Source: Heliopora coerulea
Taxonomy: Eukaryota > Cnidaria > Anthozoa > Scleralcyonacea > Helioporidae
Direction: 5' to 3'
Length of the DNA stretch: 64,000 bases
NCBI GenBank assembly: GCA_030142905.1
Contig: JASJOG010000016.1
Span: 1 to 64,000, forward strand
Shown here: positions 11,246-23,065 of the stretch, one piece after another
How the letters are laid out: every line of letters begins with the position of its first letter
Position numbering within the stretch: the stretch's first letter is position 1
The notes under the pieces: model-generated
What the model saw: only the letters and a program-made list of their open reading frames with translations
What the model was told of the DNA's origin: nothing
The model's database searches: none
Made by a program: the position numbers and the translations under genes

Positions 11246-12480
11246 TTCCAGGTTCCAACGATACTGTTCAATTTTGATTGCATCCAGTGTTTCACAAATC
11301 CACTTTTTATAGAATTCAGACCATTGATGAATTCAATTTTTTCTGAATTTTAGAGAGTGCTGGTGAATATTATTTCGATAAATTCAGGCCAAACTGGTTT
11401 GGAGTTTTTAGCAAGATGGATATTTTGCAAATGGCGCTTTGATGCATTCATATTTTCTGAAGACCGTTTTTTGGCAAATCGTTAGACTGAACTTTGACCT
11501 TAATCACCCACCACGGAGAGCATAAGCTTCACAATAAACCCCTGTTATAAAATTATTGTTCCACCATTGTTACCTCTACTTCGAATAATTTCTGGATCTG
11601 TCCCAACATCACAAACTTTATCATTATCTTCATCATTGTAGTCATTATCATTATCAATATCACAATAACTATCATTGTCATTTTAATTATTAATTTTAAT
11701 AATACCAATATCATTATAATTACAATAACTATTGTTGCAGTGTTTGTTATTAATATTATAAATATCATTGTTATTATAATTACTGTTACCACTATTATTA
11801 AAAACACTGGGTAAGCACTTGCAGATATAGTTAAACACATCCAGTAGTTACATATGGTGTTATAAAAAATGAAAACTGAGGATTTTAGAAAGAATAGAAA
11901 GATTAATCTCCTCAAAAAAATTCACATGCAAAACACTAAAATAAAAAGTGTAAATATACATTCTATAAGTTAAAAAGTCTTTTTTGAGTAATGGATTAGT
12001 CTACTGTACCCATAAAAAAGAAAATAGTACACTCTAACTTATTTTTTGAGGTATAACTTCGCATGATCTCTCAGGTAAAGTTGTGACTATGCACACTGCT
12101 TGGTTTTTGTTGAAAATAACTATTGGAACATTCTGGTGCTTTCCCACTGTGCGTTCTCGGCAACACATTTTTCGGACTTCATATTTACGAGCCTCCTGCG
12201 TGATGTACAGTGGTTTGCAACCTACCTGTTCCTTAATTTCAATTTTCATCACTCGTCCTCTGTTAGTTGATGTGATATGATATGATAATTTTATTTTAGC
12301 AGGGTAACCCATTCACCACAGCTGCTGGTATCCATAGGGGCCCTGCAAGCAAATTTATCTAATTACAACCCAGTTCTGTTAAAGCTGTTGCAATAGTGTA
12401 CATTATATTTGATAGTAGTCCATCAATTCTCGCTATTTTTCCAATTAAATCTTCCATAGATCTCACAGGTTTGTGTAAAC
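11246..12480. other. Intergenic stretch with ATT/ATC low-complexity block
   Basis: No gene is supported. Positions 11600-11800 are an imperfect trinucleotide run (ATT, ATC, AAT), which creates a chance hydrophobic ORF on the minus strand. A minus-strand frame at 12034-12312 (92 codons) is open but unrecognised. Confidence 0.5.
11600..11800. repeat. Imperfect ATT/ATC microsatellite
   Basis: Degenerate trinucleotide-rich stretch with repeated ATTATC and AATATC words. Confidence 0.75.
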
Positions 12481-12520
12481 TCGACGTTCGAATCAAGGCA
12501 TAAGCATTTATGGACTGTTA

Positions 12521-12534
12521 GTTGCCTTGGCAAC
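12521..12534. promoter_or_regulatory. RFX-type X-box upstream of the lamin ATG
   Basis: GTTGCCTTGGCAAC fits the X-box consensus GTNRCC-N(0-3)-RGYAAC with perfect half-sites. It ends 96 bases before the lamin start codon. Function is inferred from sequence and position only. No TATA box is evident. Confidence 0.5.
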
Positions 12535-12630
12535 GTGTGAATTATTGAGCACATCGGGTTTCTTCATCAACAGACTTCGTAGTAACATACTTCAAAATTT
12601 GCTGGATGTTTTAACATTACAACGGAAGGT

Positions 12631-12956
12631 ATGTCGACAGCAATGCTTGCTGGCCAAACCATGCCGACGTTAGTCTCCCAGAGATTGGAAAAAGATGCTT
12701 TGAATAACTTGACAGATCGTTTTGCGGCTTACTTGTCTCGTGTCCGACAAATGAGAGAGCAAAGTGTTCATATGGAGAATATCAACTTTGTAAATAGTAC
12801 AAAAATCTTAGAGGATGAGATTATTACATTGAAGACTATATACGAGAGGCAGTTAGAAGAAGTGAGAAGTCAATTAGAAGAAACTGGAAGGGAAAGAACT
12901 GCTCATCAGTTGGCTGCCGCAAAGAATGGTGCTCAGTTAGCCGAAGTCAGTGACAG
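12631..12956 (+). CDS. Lamin exon 1: head and coil 1A/1B start
   Basis: ATG at 12631 opens 108 codons plus 2 nt. The head is only about 19 residues (MSTAMLAGQTMPTLVSQR) and lacks an obvious SP/TP mitotic phosphorylation site. The rod start LNNLTDRFAAYLSRVRQM is the conserved helix-initiation motif of lamins and other intermediate filaments. The exon ends at GACAG with donor GTATT at 12957, phase 2. The first ATG of the frame is chosen; the next Met (codon 5) would remove only four residues. Confidence 0.9.
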
Positions 12957-14968
12957 GTATTAAGCCAACTAATTTTTTTATTAAGACATTTGAAGCTTTA
13001 TTGAGAACTTCACATTTAAATCTCGTATCTAAAAGAAGCCATGCATCGTAAACAAAAATAGCACCGTCACCTTGGTATGGGATTCCAGGAATATATTGAA
13101 AAGGCAGGACAGATTTTAACGAAGCTGATGGCAAGTAAGTGGGATTGGAAATGAAAATGCACCGGTGTTTTTTTTGTCTCCAGGCAATGTTTACTGACTG
13201 TCTAGTGTACAGCCTTTAAGAGGCTTTACTTGGTAAAATTTTTAACTCTCAAAGGTTATTCGTCTTTACGTCAAATAACAAATTCAGATTCATTTGACTT
13301 AAATTTGTATAAAATGACCACGAGTTTGCTACATAGATATGCATTAAACTTTATAAAATTATGTTCCTGCACAAGATAATCTTAGAGCAGGGTTTAGGGA
13401 TGCTTGACGACTTCTATGAACTACGGTTTCTATTCAGTTCGTAATCAACAAAACCGCAACCATAACAACGCTCGTCGCCATCGAATATAATTTTAAATAC
13501 AATCCTAATGTAAACCAACAGTGAGGCCGTTCAAATGCAAATTGGTTGTAAGTGTAATGCTTCCTGAAACACAACGTTATTCAACCTAATCCTCTAGGGA
13601 AGAACTCTTTGACAAATGTAGTATATACTGCATTAATTTTAGGGTTCTTTCAATATTCAAACCAATAGCCGGTTCCCCTTATTACATCTATTGCATACAA
13701 CTACCAATAAACTTTACGGTTTTTAATTTTCATGCAAACATTGAATTCCCAAAGCGAATGGAAAGACAATTCCATTAACATTACAAAAAAGACTTCCAAA
13801 GGCATTGTGGTAGTTGTACTAAGCAGGTGAATGAGGGGAACCGGTCATTGACGTTAAAATGTAATGATCGTTTATGTGCAACATATAGTATACCTAAACA
13901 GTCTGAGGATTCATGATTGTTGAATTTTAGTCTTCTGGGAGGTTGCATTACCTTGACAACTAATACGCGAAAAAAGTTAACTCTGAGAGATAGTTACCCC
14001 AATGTTTTCTTTTGACCATTCGTTTTCTTTCTGTAATGAAAAACTAAATTGCAGTACATTGGAAGATACCGTTGTGTGGAAGTGAAATTGCCTTAATGTT
14101 ATTAATCATGTTATGGGTGAATGAAATCATCAGAAATTAACCAGAATAAGATTGTTAAGTGCCACCTGTGCCACTTAATCAGTCAACCAATTAGCTAGTT
14201 AAACCTGTTGTGGTGATAAGTACTGAATATTTATGTATAACTAAATGTTGCCAGAGCTGTAGTAAGGATAACTTTATTTTGAGTTATTTGAAAATAATAA
14301 AGTAAGTAGTATGTGAGAAATGAGTTCAACCTATTAACACCAAAGCTTTTTCAGATTTCATTCCTAGAGATATAAAATAATCTGAAGTTACATGAAGCCA
14401 GAATTGTTGTCTTAATAAGCATCCATATTTATCTACTGGTAACTGTACTCCATAGAATTTCAACAACTGATGGCCATCCCTTATGGGTTGATCAGGTGTT
14501 GTTATTACCCAGAGAAATCTGAAGTGCTGGGCAGAGTAAAACTGCATGATACTCTTCACACACACGACCAAGGTAACTTATTAATCCAACGAATGCACAA
14601 AGCCAGAATCAAACCTTTGTCACGTAGATAAGAGGTACTTACACTACCACTAATGCCACAGACAACCCTAAAAATAAAATATAAATTGAATATTTGAAAG
14701 ATTGAATAAATATTTAAAAATTGCAAATTCAAATAAAATCAAAGAAGGCTGCTTTAAAGAAGGCTGCTTTAAAAAAGCCTAAAAAAATTTAAGGCTGGTT
14801 TGCAAGGATAATTTGATATTCTTATTGGTGATTGTGTGCCTTACCATGTTACCATGTTACGTCACGACAATACTGAGCCATGCTTTGAATTTTGATGTTT
14901 TAATGTCATTAAAGCATTGCAGTCAAAGCATCATAACAGCTGGGCTGTGATAGTCGTAATAATACTTT

Positions 14969-15181
14969 AAGTCTGGAGAAAGTTCTCTATCAAAATGAGA
15001 AAGCATTATCACCACATACAAAGCTTTCAGCATTCATTTTACTTGACATAAATTTAAAACACCCTGCATCCATTAACATTATGTTAATGGATGGTGTGTT
15101 CATATTAAGTGAGAGCTAAAAGCTTTGTATATGGTGATAATGCTTTTTCATTTTGGCTAAGAATGTTTTCCAGACTTAAAG
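14969..15181. mobile_element. Palindromic MITE
   Basis: Near-complete inverted repeat with axis at about 15075. CTTTAAGTCTGGAGAAAG (14969) mirrors GTTTTCCAGACTTAAAG (15164). GCATTATCACCACATACAAA mirrors TTTGTATATGGTGATAATGC. The centre is ATTAACATTATGTTAAT. No coding capacity. Confidence 0.75.
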
Positions 15182-17125
15182 CATTCTTTGTTCATGTACT
15201 GTTGTTGTTTACATGTACATCCACTTTTTCCACTGAAAAGGAGCTTAGAATTAAGTAAAGCCCTCAATGTCATGTCATGCCATAAGTAATTTTTAATTCT
15301 TTGTTGGTGAACTCAGATCTAAACCCTGGTAACACATTCACACTAGTGCATTAACCCTTAATTAATCTGCAATCTTAGTAATAAATTATAATAGATTGTA
15401 AAAATGATAAAGGTGAACCGTAATGCTAGTAAATGTAAAAAGTGAGCAATAATTTCCAGTGTTTATTTATGTTGGATGACCTTATCAGCTAACCATAATT
15501 TTAAGCTGTTCTCCCAAACATGTCTATACTAAGGGCCATGACCCTCTCATGGATCCAGTGTAATTACAGAATGGAAACCAGACTACCCAGAAAAAGCCTG
15601 CAAGGCTTGGTAGAGTCAAACTTGAGAATAAAATTCATGTAACTTTGGTCTGACCAATGCTTGAAACCAAAACTCAATGCTAGTACCTCAGGTCGAAGAC
15701 AGTTACATTATTTTACTGTGTCATCAACATGGTACAATTCTACTATGGTTAATGGTGCATATATAATAATAAATATGTACAAGGCAAAAACCAATCAAAA
15801 ATGACCTCTTAAAGAACCTTTTGTGCCCCAAGTTAAGACCATCTTCAGGTGGTCAGAAGGTGATGTTGCATGTAAGTCTTTGAACTTCTGTTTTAGATTT
15901 TGTTTTGTTTTATATATACAGACAAGATGGCTTGCAGATCTCATAATCATTACAATGAGGCAAATGGCATGTAATTTCACCAAGAAAAAAGCTTCACTGT
16001 TTGAAGTTTCTCTGTTATTTAAACATTTAGGCCTTTTATCTTCAGGTGTGATGAAGAGTGGCCTCCTTAAAGACACCAGCTTGTGAGAGAATTATGAGTG
16101 GGTTGTTAAATAGCCTAAAATGTAAATTTAAATGACAAATTTCCCATATTATAACTGGAAACTAAAACCTCTTCTACCACAAAATCGTTTCAAAGCAATT
16201 AAAATTAACAGTTATAATGGGAAAATTGCTGAAAATCTTGTATTTCCCCTCTCAGACCCTCATACCTTGGCAGTTTACTTGAGAGGATTGGGGAGGAACA
16301 TTGCTATGAACACTATTCATTGCAATAAAAATCAAGAAATAACTCTGCTTGTGTGAATTTGAACTTCTTATTTAATGGAAATTCTAAAGAAAACCAAAAA
16401 GAAAATAATAAATTTGTAATAAGACTAGAACAAAAATTACAAAAAACAATTTAATGAAAGAAGCCAGTATGAATCTTAGGGCTTAATACACCTAAACTTT
16501 AGAATCTGCAAACAAACATTATAGCACCTTTCAACCATTCAGCCAATGGTACAGTTCAGTTAAAGTTGGGAAGTTTTTTGATTTTTATTGTTGGTTTCCA
16601 TCTTTACTGTTATATCTTCATCAGTTCCATTTTCTACGCTATAAACAAACACCTTTATCAGTAATTACCCTTATAAGCATCATAAATAACTCCACCCGGC
16701 GCAATAAGACTTTTTTACTTTCTCAAGGGAAGAGGTCCTGCTGGCAAAAAGTTAACAGCAAAAGAAATATGGACAGATCTATCCTCTGGTTGTAAAAATT
16801 ATTGATAAGACGGATACAAGGGATCCCACAGCAAGAAAAAGTTTTTGGGTGTATAAGTTAAATACATTTTTACCACATGGGTTAAATCTCTGGGACTTCT
16901 AATTGACAATTTGTAGTGTTTAGTAAATTGTAAAGACATATGCTAATTCGGATATATTTTTGTTTTTAACTCTTTAACTCCTTAATTTTGTTTCTTTTGT
17001 TCTTTGTTCTCTCTTTGTTTTTCCTTTGTTCACTCACTGGTTCTTTTGTTTTTTGCTGGGTCATTTTGACCCCTATCCATACTTAAAGAGTTAAGTTAGT
17101 GCTATCTGCGTCGTGTTAAATAATT

Positions 17126-17152
17126 CTTGATGAAGGCCATTCCACGAAACGT
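17126..17152 (+). repeat. Hammerhead-core-like motif, copy 2 (weak)
   Basis: CTTGATGAAGG, a short spacer and CCACGAAACGTAG resemble the motif at 141-170, with a poorer stem. It may mark the end of an old Penelope-like copy. Confidence 0.35.
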
Positions 17153-17202
17153 AGATAAGAAGATAACACCCGGGTGTTGGCTGGTTTTTTTCTAGTTGTC
17201 TA

Positions 17203-17222
17203 CGTATATATATGTATATGTG

Positions 17223-17271
<49 letters not shown>

Positions 17272-17296
17272 CTATATATATTTATACATATATATG
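17203..17296. repeat. (TA)n microsatellite
   Basis: Long TA dinucleotide run with a few interruptions; the ORF across it is an artefact. Confidence 0.95.
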
Positions 17297-18172
17297 TTAA
17301 TTAGTGGCACAAACAACCGTGGAACAGCAAATCTGACGTCATCGATAACTTCAGTAGCGCGGATATAGAAAATGCGCCACTAGCGCCTCGTATGTCATAA
17401 ATTAGATCTACACATAAAATCTATGTGCATAAAGTTTATCAGTTATGTACAGTTATTATATATACACACACATACACACGCATAAATATAGAATAAAAAT
17501 AAATGATATATTTCGTGCATAGAATATATAACACAAATAGAATAGCATGCATAAATAGAATATAGTTTTCGTGTCTCTGTACTTTGAAACATGAATGACG
17601 TCATTTAGCCCGGAAAAATACCAAATACCAATTCTGTAAAATAACCAAGGTTTTTTAGAGGTTTCGTGACGTCATCCGTGTCTCTGTACTTTGAGAAAAT
17701 TCCAATCAGAGCGTGCTTAGGATGGGTGTTGTTTTATAAATGTTTATTAATCAACTTCCAGTAATTTGTTGCACTCTTGTTATTTATGCAAGATACTTTA
17801 AAATGAACATAGATTGTTTTCTTCTTATTCGACTGTACCTGTCCAACCGTTCGATTTTGCACATTTGACCAACCTTCCGGGGCGAATCGAAGTATTTCTA
17901 AACAGGGGGCGCCAATAAAAGTTCTGCCTTTTTGTCCTGGTACCCAGGTGATGGTACAGTGGCGTCGTTAAAAATTAACATTGGTCCGACATTTTTGCGG
18001 GCTAAGCCACGAGTCGTCTAGGAGGATCTAGAGGCATGCACCCGCAGAAATTGATTTAATAAAAAAAACCATGCAATGACAAAAAAGAATAGTCAGGTTT
18101 TAAAAGGGGGAGCCGCGCCGGAAGCGCCTATATGTAGATCCGCCACTGAACCTTAACAAATATGATTTTTAG

Positions 18173-18455
18173 ACTTGGTGTGGAAAGCAGTATACGTAAA
18201 AAAACAGAAAATGCTTTGGCAGATGCCCATCGTATCATAGCGGAGAAAGAAGCCCAGATTCAAGAGGCTCGTGTCGCTACAACACAACAGATGAATGCCC
18301 ATGAAGATACAAAACGTGATAGGGACAATGTGGCGTCCTCTCTTATTAAGACACAGCATGATCTGGAGAGTGAGAGTGCGGCAAGAGCCAACCTGGAGAC
18401 AATTGTTAATCAGTTAAGAGAAAAGTTGAAATTCAGTGAAGAAGTGCATCAGAAG
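18173..18455 (+). CDS. Lamin exon 2: coil 1B
   Basis: Acceptor TTTTTAG at 18172 and donor AAG/GTGAAT at 18456. It joins exon 1 as GAC AG|A CTT and stays open for 283 nt, ending in phase 0. The protein is charged heptad coil, for example DAHRIIAEKEAQIQEARVAT and SESAARANLETIVNQLREKL, as expected for lamin coil 1B. The open frame runs 25 nt past the donor before a stop, so the donor rests on the consensus and the phase-0 join to exon 3. Confidence 0.88.
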
Positions 18456-20212
18456 GTGAATAGGACTATAAAATCTTAAATTATTTTAAATGTTTGAAAA
18501 CATTTTGGGTCAGAGTGAGGGTTTTACATTCCTTTTTTAAGCGGAATTAGTATTATTTATAATTTATGATGTATTGTAAATTTAAACGACTGTTTCAGTA
18601 TGTCAATAAAGGGTTCAAAAAGACTTTAAATTAGACTAAAATATTTTACTAGATGCTCTTATATTTTGAGGTCTTTTTGTACAGAATAGTTATATTATGT
18701 CAATCTACGGACTTTAAGTATATAGTTGAATAACGAAGCTATTGAGATACGTAAACTAGTCAAGACAATATTTTCCCCAGCTGAACGTGGCTTTGCTATA
18801 GAGTTCTTATGGTGGTATTTTCTATGTGGTACTAAGTGAACTTTTTTTTGTCCGTTAATCGTCATTCCATTGCAGTAACAAAATTGCTTATCCGCCGGTC
18901 AAGTACTGAACCTCAATCTGTATCTACATGCCTCGCATATCTCTTATTTTGATTGGTAAAAGTCGAAATCTGTAGCTGTTTAGGGGTTCTCAATTCGCTC
19001 ACCGGTTGGGTACTGAACCACATGCTATGCATGCCTGCCTTGTGCATATGTTATTTTGATTAGTGGAAGTTGATGTCTGTAGCTGCATTGGGCAGACACA
19101 AGTTGGATTGGCGCAAAGATCGCTGTACATGGTTAAGACCACCCTGGAAACATAGGAGTCGGAAATTGAGAGACCGAGGTGTGGTCGTCTAGAAGTTACT
19201 TTAAAGAGCTCATATAATTCAGAAATTTCGACGCATGGAAAAAGATAGTGCTGTTTTTAATTAATTAGTTCTTTTTCACCCTTGCAATGTGAAATTGTTG
19301 CGAACTCCTCTTCAAACGGCTTATATAGTACATTAGTTTACTCTAATTAATGAAATTGTCTGTTTTGAACTCTATTTTGCAAGAAAGTTATAAGAATTTG
19401 ATTAGCTAGTTTTTTGTAATTTTGATACAAATTTTGACGTATTTATTTTTGAATATTTTATGCAATGATTGGTTATTTGGTAAGTTCTGCATAAGTTTGT
19501 TGGTGTAGTTGTCAGTGCACACGTTGGAACAGTCACTGTTGTCGCACTTTGAGATTCAGGCATATGTCATTCATGTTAGGCAGGTAACGAAGACAGAATG
19601 TAAAAGATAGAGTTTCCAAACGCACCGAATGTGAGACAGGTTTTTTGGATTATTTTACTCAGTTGAGCCAGGTATCCTCTGAACTAAGTTCGTTTGTTCT
19701 TTGGTCTGTCATTGAAGAATTACACCAAGTTGTTCGCAGAATTTTGTCGTTGATAAACTACGAAGTTAAAAATCATGAAACATACAATCCCTGGTAGGGT
19801 TTATTGAACTGGCTGACGCACAACTACGAAGCAAAGTTTAAAGACTTCTTATTCAGACATTGACTCCTCTTGTCTTTCCCGGAGTAAAATTACCAAATAC
19901 TGGATGGTGCTTGATGAGTTTATGGAATTAAATATTCTTGAAACTTCACTGAGTTTGCAAATTTTAATTTCATTTAGTAAATGACACAAGTGACGAGCAT
20001 GTTATTGTATGTATTCTAAAGTGCTTGCAAAATTGTAAACTACCGAAGAAATTAAATAATTGCCGTGTTGGGAAGATTTTTACCTCACAGTACGTAAAAT
20101 ATTCAATCAAGTCAAACTATTTATGAATTCTAACGTCATTGCATTTATTAACATTTAGTCAAACACTGACAGATCAAAGTTATTGTAAATTTTATTTTGA
20201 CCGCTATTGCAG
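18456..20212 (+). other. Lamin intron 2 (1.76 kb)
   Basis: Contains a diverged direct duplication (18896-18990 and 19003-19095). No other gene or element is recognised. Confidence 0.7.
18896..19095. repeat. Diverged ~107-bp tandem duplication
   Basis: Two units share GTACTGAACC, then CATAT..TTATTTTGATT and later TCTGTAGCTG in the same order about 107 bp apart, with many substitutions. An old local duplication. Confidence 0.55.
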
Positions 20213-20398
20213 GAAAAACAAGATTACAGCTATCGTCTTGGTGAAGCTGAGAGAGCATTGTTATTGGCTGAAGAAAGATTACGTGAACATAATATCATCG
20301 ATGAAAATCTTTCTGCGATGTTAACCCAAATCAAACTACACTCTGATGAACAACTGAGAAGATATAAGCGAGAGTCTGAGTCTTCGTATCAGTGTCAT
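20213..20398 (+). CDS. Lamin exon 3: rod, coil 1B to coil 2 transition
   Basis: 62 codons, phase 0 at both ends. Acceptor TATTGCAG at 20212, donor CAT/GTGAGT at 20399. It encodes EKQDYSYRLGEAERALLLAE and continues to ESESSYQCH. Heptad pattern continues. The TIR transposon at 20446 begins only 47 bp after the donor. Confidence 0.88.
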
Positions 20399-20511
20399 GT
20401 GAGTAGTGATAAACTAAATCTTTCATTCTTCTACATCGAACTACAGTCAAACCTGTATTAAGCGGACACCCTCGGGGAACAGGCTAGTGTCCGCTTAATA
20501 GAGGTGTCCGC

Positions 20512-20820
20512 TTAACAGAGGTTCTCGTCACCAGGCCCCTCCCCCCGTGGTACGAGCTGGGTCTTACCACCAGCAGCAGTACGATCAACAATGGATTCTT
20601 TTCTAAGAGTATCACAGGAATGTTTTTCCTTTTTATAGCAAGTGATACAATAAGCCACAGAAGCGCCTGCTTTCCATCCAGGTGTCTCTTCTGATGCGTA
20701 GACAGAACAATTGTCTGATTTATTGCAAGTCGAAACATCACACGTCAGACATCTATACTTTGTCTCTTGTTTGCAATTCCAGCACGCGCCAGCAGATTCA
20801 AAAGCAGTTGCACCAGCCAT
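20512..20820 (-). CDS. Small cysteine-rich (zinc-binding-like) protein inside the TIR element
   Basis: 102 codons from ATG at 20820. The core has paired cysteines: CWNCKQETKYRCLTCDVSTC, then C...C at NKSDNCSVY, then W and AYCITCYKK. The spacing suggests two or three zinc sites, similar in style to the cysteine-rich tail of some transposases, but I cannot name the family. The C-terminus runs into the subterminal repeats. It is intact, unlike the HIRAN-like frame, and diverges from it across about 115 bp. It could be a DNA-binding accessory protein of the transposon, or an exon of a larger transposase gene. Confidence 0.5.
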   Translation of the reverse strand: MAGATAFESAGACWNCKQETKYRCLTCDVSTCNKSDNCSVYASEETPGWKAGASVAYCITCYKKEKHSCDTLRKESIVDRTAAGGKTQLVPRGEGPGDENLC

Positions 20821-20936
20821 ACACCGTAGTCAGGGCAAGTCAGGTCATTACTTGAGCATCAGGTTGACTACAGGTTTTATGAAGGTGTTGGAATAAGACG
20901 CAAGATGTGTAATACGATACACGAGCCTTATAGGCA

Positions 20937-21423
20937 ATGACAGCCGCCATAACTAGCCGAATAACACTGAATGTTACAAACGAGATAATGTCTTCTGAAA
21001 TTGTGGTCGTAAAATCGTTCGTACGAGGGTATCATGCATACATGGTAATCTGGAATCCGAAAATCGACGAGGAATATTAATTGAAACGTGAACCTAGGAA
21101 TACAACTGATGAAAATGCAGGTGCGGTTGTTAAAACAACAGTTGTGTCTTGTGAGATGAAAACTGGATGCGCTCATCCTAACAATGTGTCAGCTAACATG
21201 GAGGTTGTTGGGCACATTCCAAAACTAATGGCAGTGTGGGTCACAAAGTTTCTCAAACGACAAACGAATACTGCAAAGTTATAATCAAAGGGAAACGGAT
21301 AAATAGAGGTGCTGGATAAGGCTTGGAAATTCCTTGTTTATACGAGTTCCGAGGAGATCGGTTTTCATGCGAATGGTTGACCAATAAACTGTCCAAGGAA
21401 AACTTTGACATTGAGAAGTAAAC
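20937..21423 (+). pseudogene. HIRAN-like domain ORF remnant inside the TIR element
   Basis: The + strand reads MTAAITSRITLNV, then VRGYHAYMVIWNPKIDEEY, a stop, LKREPRNTTDENAGAVVK, then EVVGHIPKLMAVWVTKFLK, and after a frameshift GLEIPCLYEFRG. The RREP-N-D-NA...VGHI pattern is the signature of HIRAN domains, found in Rad5/HLTF-type proteins where they bind DNA ends. The order and spacing fit a single domain of about 110 residues. One in-frame TAA (about 21081) and at least one frameshift near 21270 disable it. HIRAN identity is from recalled motif, not from a search. Confidence 0.55.
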
Positions 21424-22038
21424 TGAAGAAAATTTTATTGTTTGATGTAAAAATCTTATCTTAACGCACATGTAATAATATGTAGTCGAATTAACAAATA
21501 GACTTTGAACCGATTGACAAATATCGTCATTAACATAGTGACTAACGTTATGTCTGTACAGATTATGAAAAATTAGGAAAATTTTGTCCGTTTAACACAG
21601 GTTTTTTGTGTCTTTATTTGCTAATTTATGTGTCCGCGTCCGCTTAATAGAGGTGTCCGCTTGATAGAGGTTTCATTAATAGGAATTATATGAGATTCAA
21701 TTCGGGACTTTACAAAGTGTCCGCTTAATACAGGGTGTCCGCTTAATGCAGGGCCGCTTAATACAGGTTTGACTGTATCAGAGTCATTTGCATGAATATA
21801 ATTAACTGAACTCTAAATTACCTAACTAGCGTTTTATTGATACAATTGACTGTGGCGAAAAAAAATAGTGGCTGGACATTTAACCACAGTATTTTGCAAA
21901 ATTAAATTAGCTCCAACAACACCTAAACAATGGTCAACATGTTGCTATTAGTTAAGTCGGTAAAAGCTTTCTTACCGAATTGAAATTCACTCAATCTCCA
22001 TATATTTTCAACAAGACAACATGTATACTGCGTTCCAC

Positions 22039-22136
22039 TGAATGAGTAAATGAATGAGTGAATGAACGAACGAACGAACGAACGAACGAACGAACAAACG
22101 AACGAAGGAATGAATGAATGAATGAATGAATGAATC
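22039..22136. repeat. GAAC/GAAT tetranucleotide microsatellite
   Basis: Runs of GAAC followed by GAAT; the minus-strand SFIHSF ORF over it is an artefact. Confidence 0.95.
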
Positions 22137-22770
22137 TTCATTTAAAACACGCAATTCGAACAGCCTGTAAGTTGCAATGGGGGAAACAGGCGGAAAGCAA
22201 ACTCGTGAATTGAATATAATTGTCTAGCAAATTGGCCTTAAGCAAAATCATAATGAAGGCGCAACCTGATTGGCTCCTCTATCTCGGAATATCCTACACT
22301 ATTCTCCTGCGAACAAAAACAAGACTAGGACTTGACTTAACACCTTTTCTATTTCGTTCAAAACTGTCGACGCAGCACTGGAGAGTTATTAATAATGACG
22401 GTAATCAGTTCTGAATCATGTGATATGTATATATAAATAATTATGTAGTGGTTACGGATAGGTGGTTTATGTTTTAACTGGGAGCTGAAGACCTTCCCCT
22501 CCAGGAGTTCTCCTTCAGATTTTGTTGCCATGAAGTCAGTTCTTAATTTACATACTAATAGTCCTTTAATCAACCACCAGTCGAACAATTTTGTTGAATT
22601 AATACGAAACTCAGAGAAACTTGGTTGTTGAAGGGTAAAAGTGACTTTGCACAGTAATGTCAAGGTACTGGTAGGTAGGTATATAATTTCAAATGTTACT
22701 GTGGCAGTAAATCAGTGAGCTAAAGCAGCATATCAGCACATTGAACTAATGGAACAAATTCTTTGTTTAG

Positions 22771-22896
22771 ATGACTCAGCTGCAAACTCAGTTGGATAGC
22801 GAGTCACGTAATCTGAGTGACGCCATTGAAGAAAATATCAAACTAAAAGCAGCTTTAGAACAAATGAATACAAAGTGTATTGGTCTTGAGTCAAAG
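22771..22896 (+). CDS. Lamin exon 4: coil 2
   Basis: 42 codons, phase 0 at both ends. Acceptor TTGTTTAG, donor AAG/GTAAGT (perfect consensus). Encodes MTQLQTQLDSESRNLSDAIE and continues to CIGLESK. The exon was too short for a long ORF but the splice sites and phase are unambiguous. Confidence 0.87.
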
Positions 22897-23065
22897 GTAA
22901 GTATTTTGAGATGACGTTTCTGCGGCTGCTTATGAGGGACAATGGGACGGGAACCTCCTCCCAAAAACTCGTGACAAAGGAGAGAATAACTCTTTGAACT
23001 CCATGAGTGAATTTACCGAAGAATCAGTTATCTTTTCACCTGCGCTCTCTCTTGAGTGTTTTCTC

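Larger units (their letters stand above)
12957..18172 (+). other. Lamin intron 1 (5.2 kb)
   Basis: Donor GTATT, acceptor TTTTTAG. It holds a palindromic MITE (14969-15181), a terminal-repeat-like motif (17126-17152) and a (TA)n tract (17203-17296). No gene is supported in the rest. Confidence 0.8.
20446..21775. mobile_element. TIR transposon (TA target) with HIRAN-like and Cys-rich ORFs
   Basis: The ends are CAGTCAAACCTGTATTAAGC and its inverse (GCTTAATACAGGTTTGACTG), flanked by TA on both sides, giving a 1330-bp element. The subterminal regions carry several copies of GTGTCCGCTTAATAGAGG: about three at the left in mixed orientation and five at the right. These look like transposase-binding repeats. 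Inside, a HIRAN-like frame runs rightward and a cysteine-rich ORF runs leftward. No DDE transposase is seen, so it is probably non-autonomous. The end sequence resembles pogo/Tigger-type or ISL2EU-type elements, which also use TA targets; the superfamily is not settled. Confidence 0.8.
20399..22770 (+). other. Lamin intron 3 (2.4 kb)
   Basis: Holds the TA-flanked TIR transposon (20446-21775) and a GAAC/GAAT microsatellite (about 22039-22136). The remaining 22140-22770 shows nothing recognisable. Confidence 0.75.

Noticed and set aside
12034..12312. 92-codon minus-strand ORF just upstream of the lamin promoter
   Set aside because: Open and basic, but no domain, start context or repeat relationship could be recognised; kept only as a note.
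21923..22141. SFIHSF-type ORF
   Set aside because: Translation of a GAAC/GAAT microsatellite.
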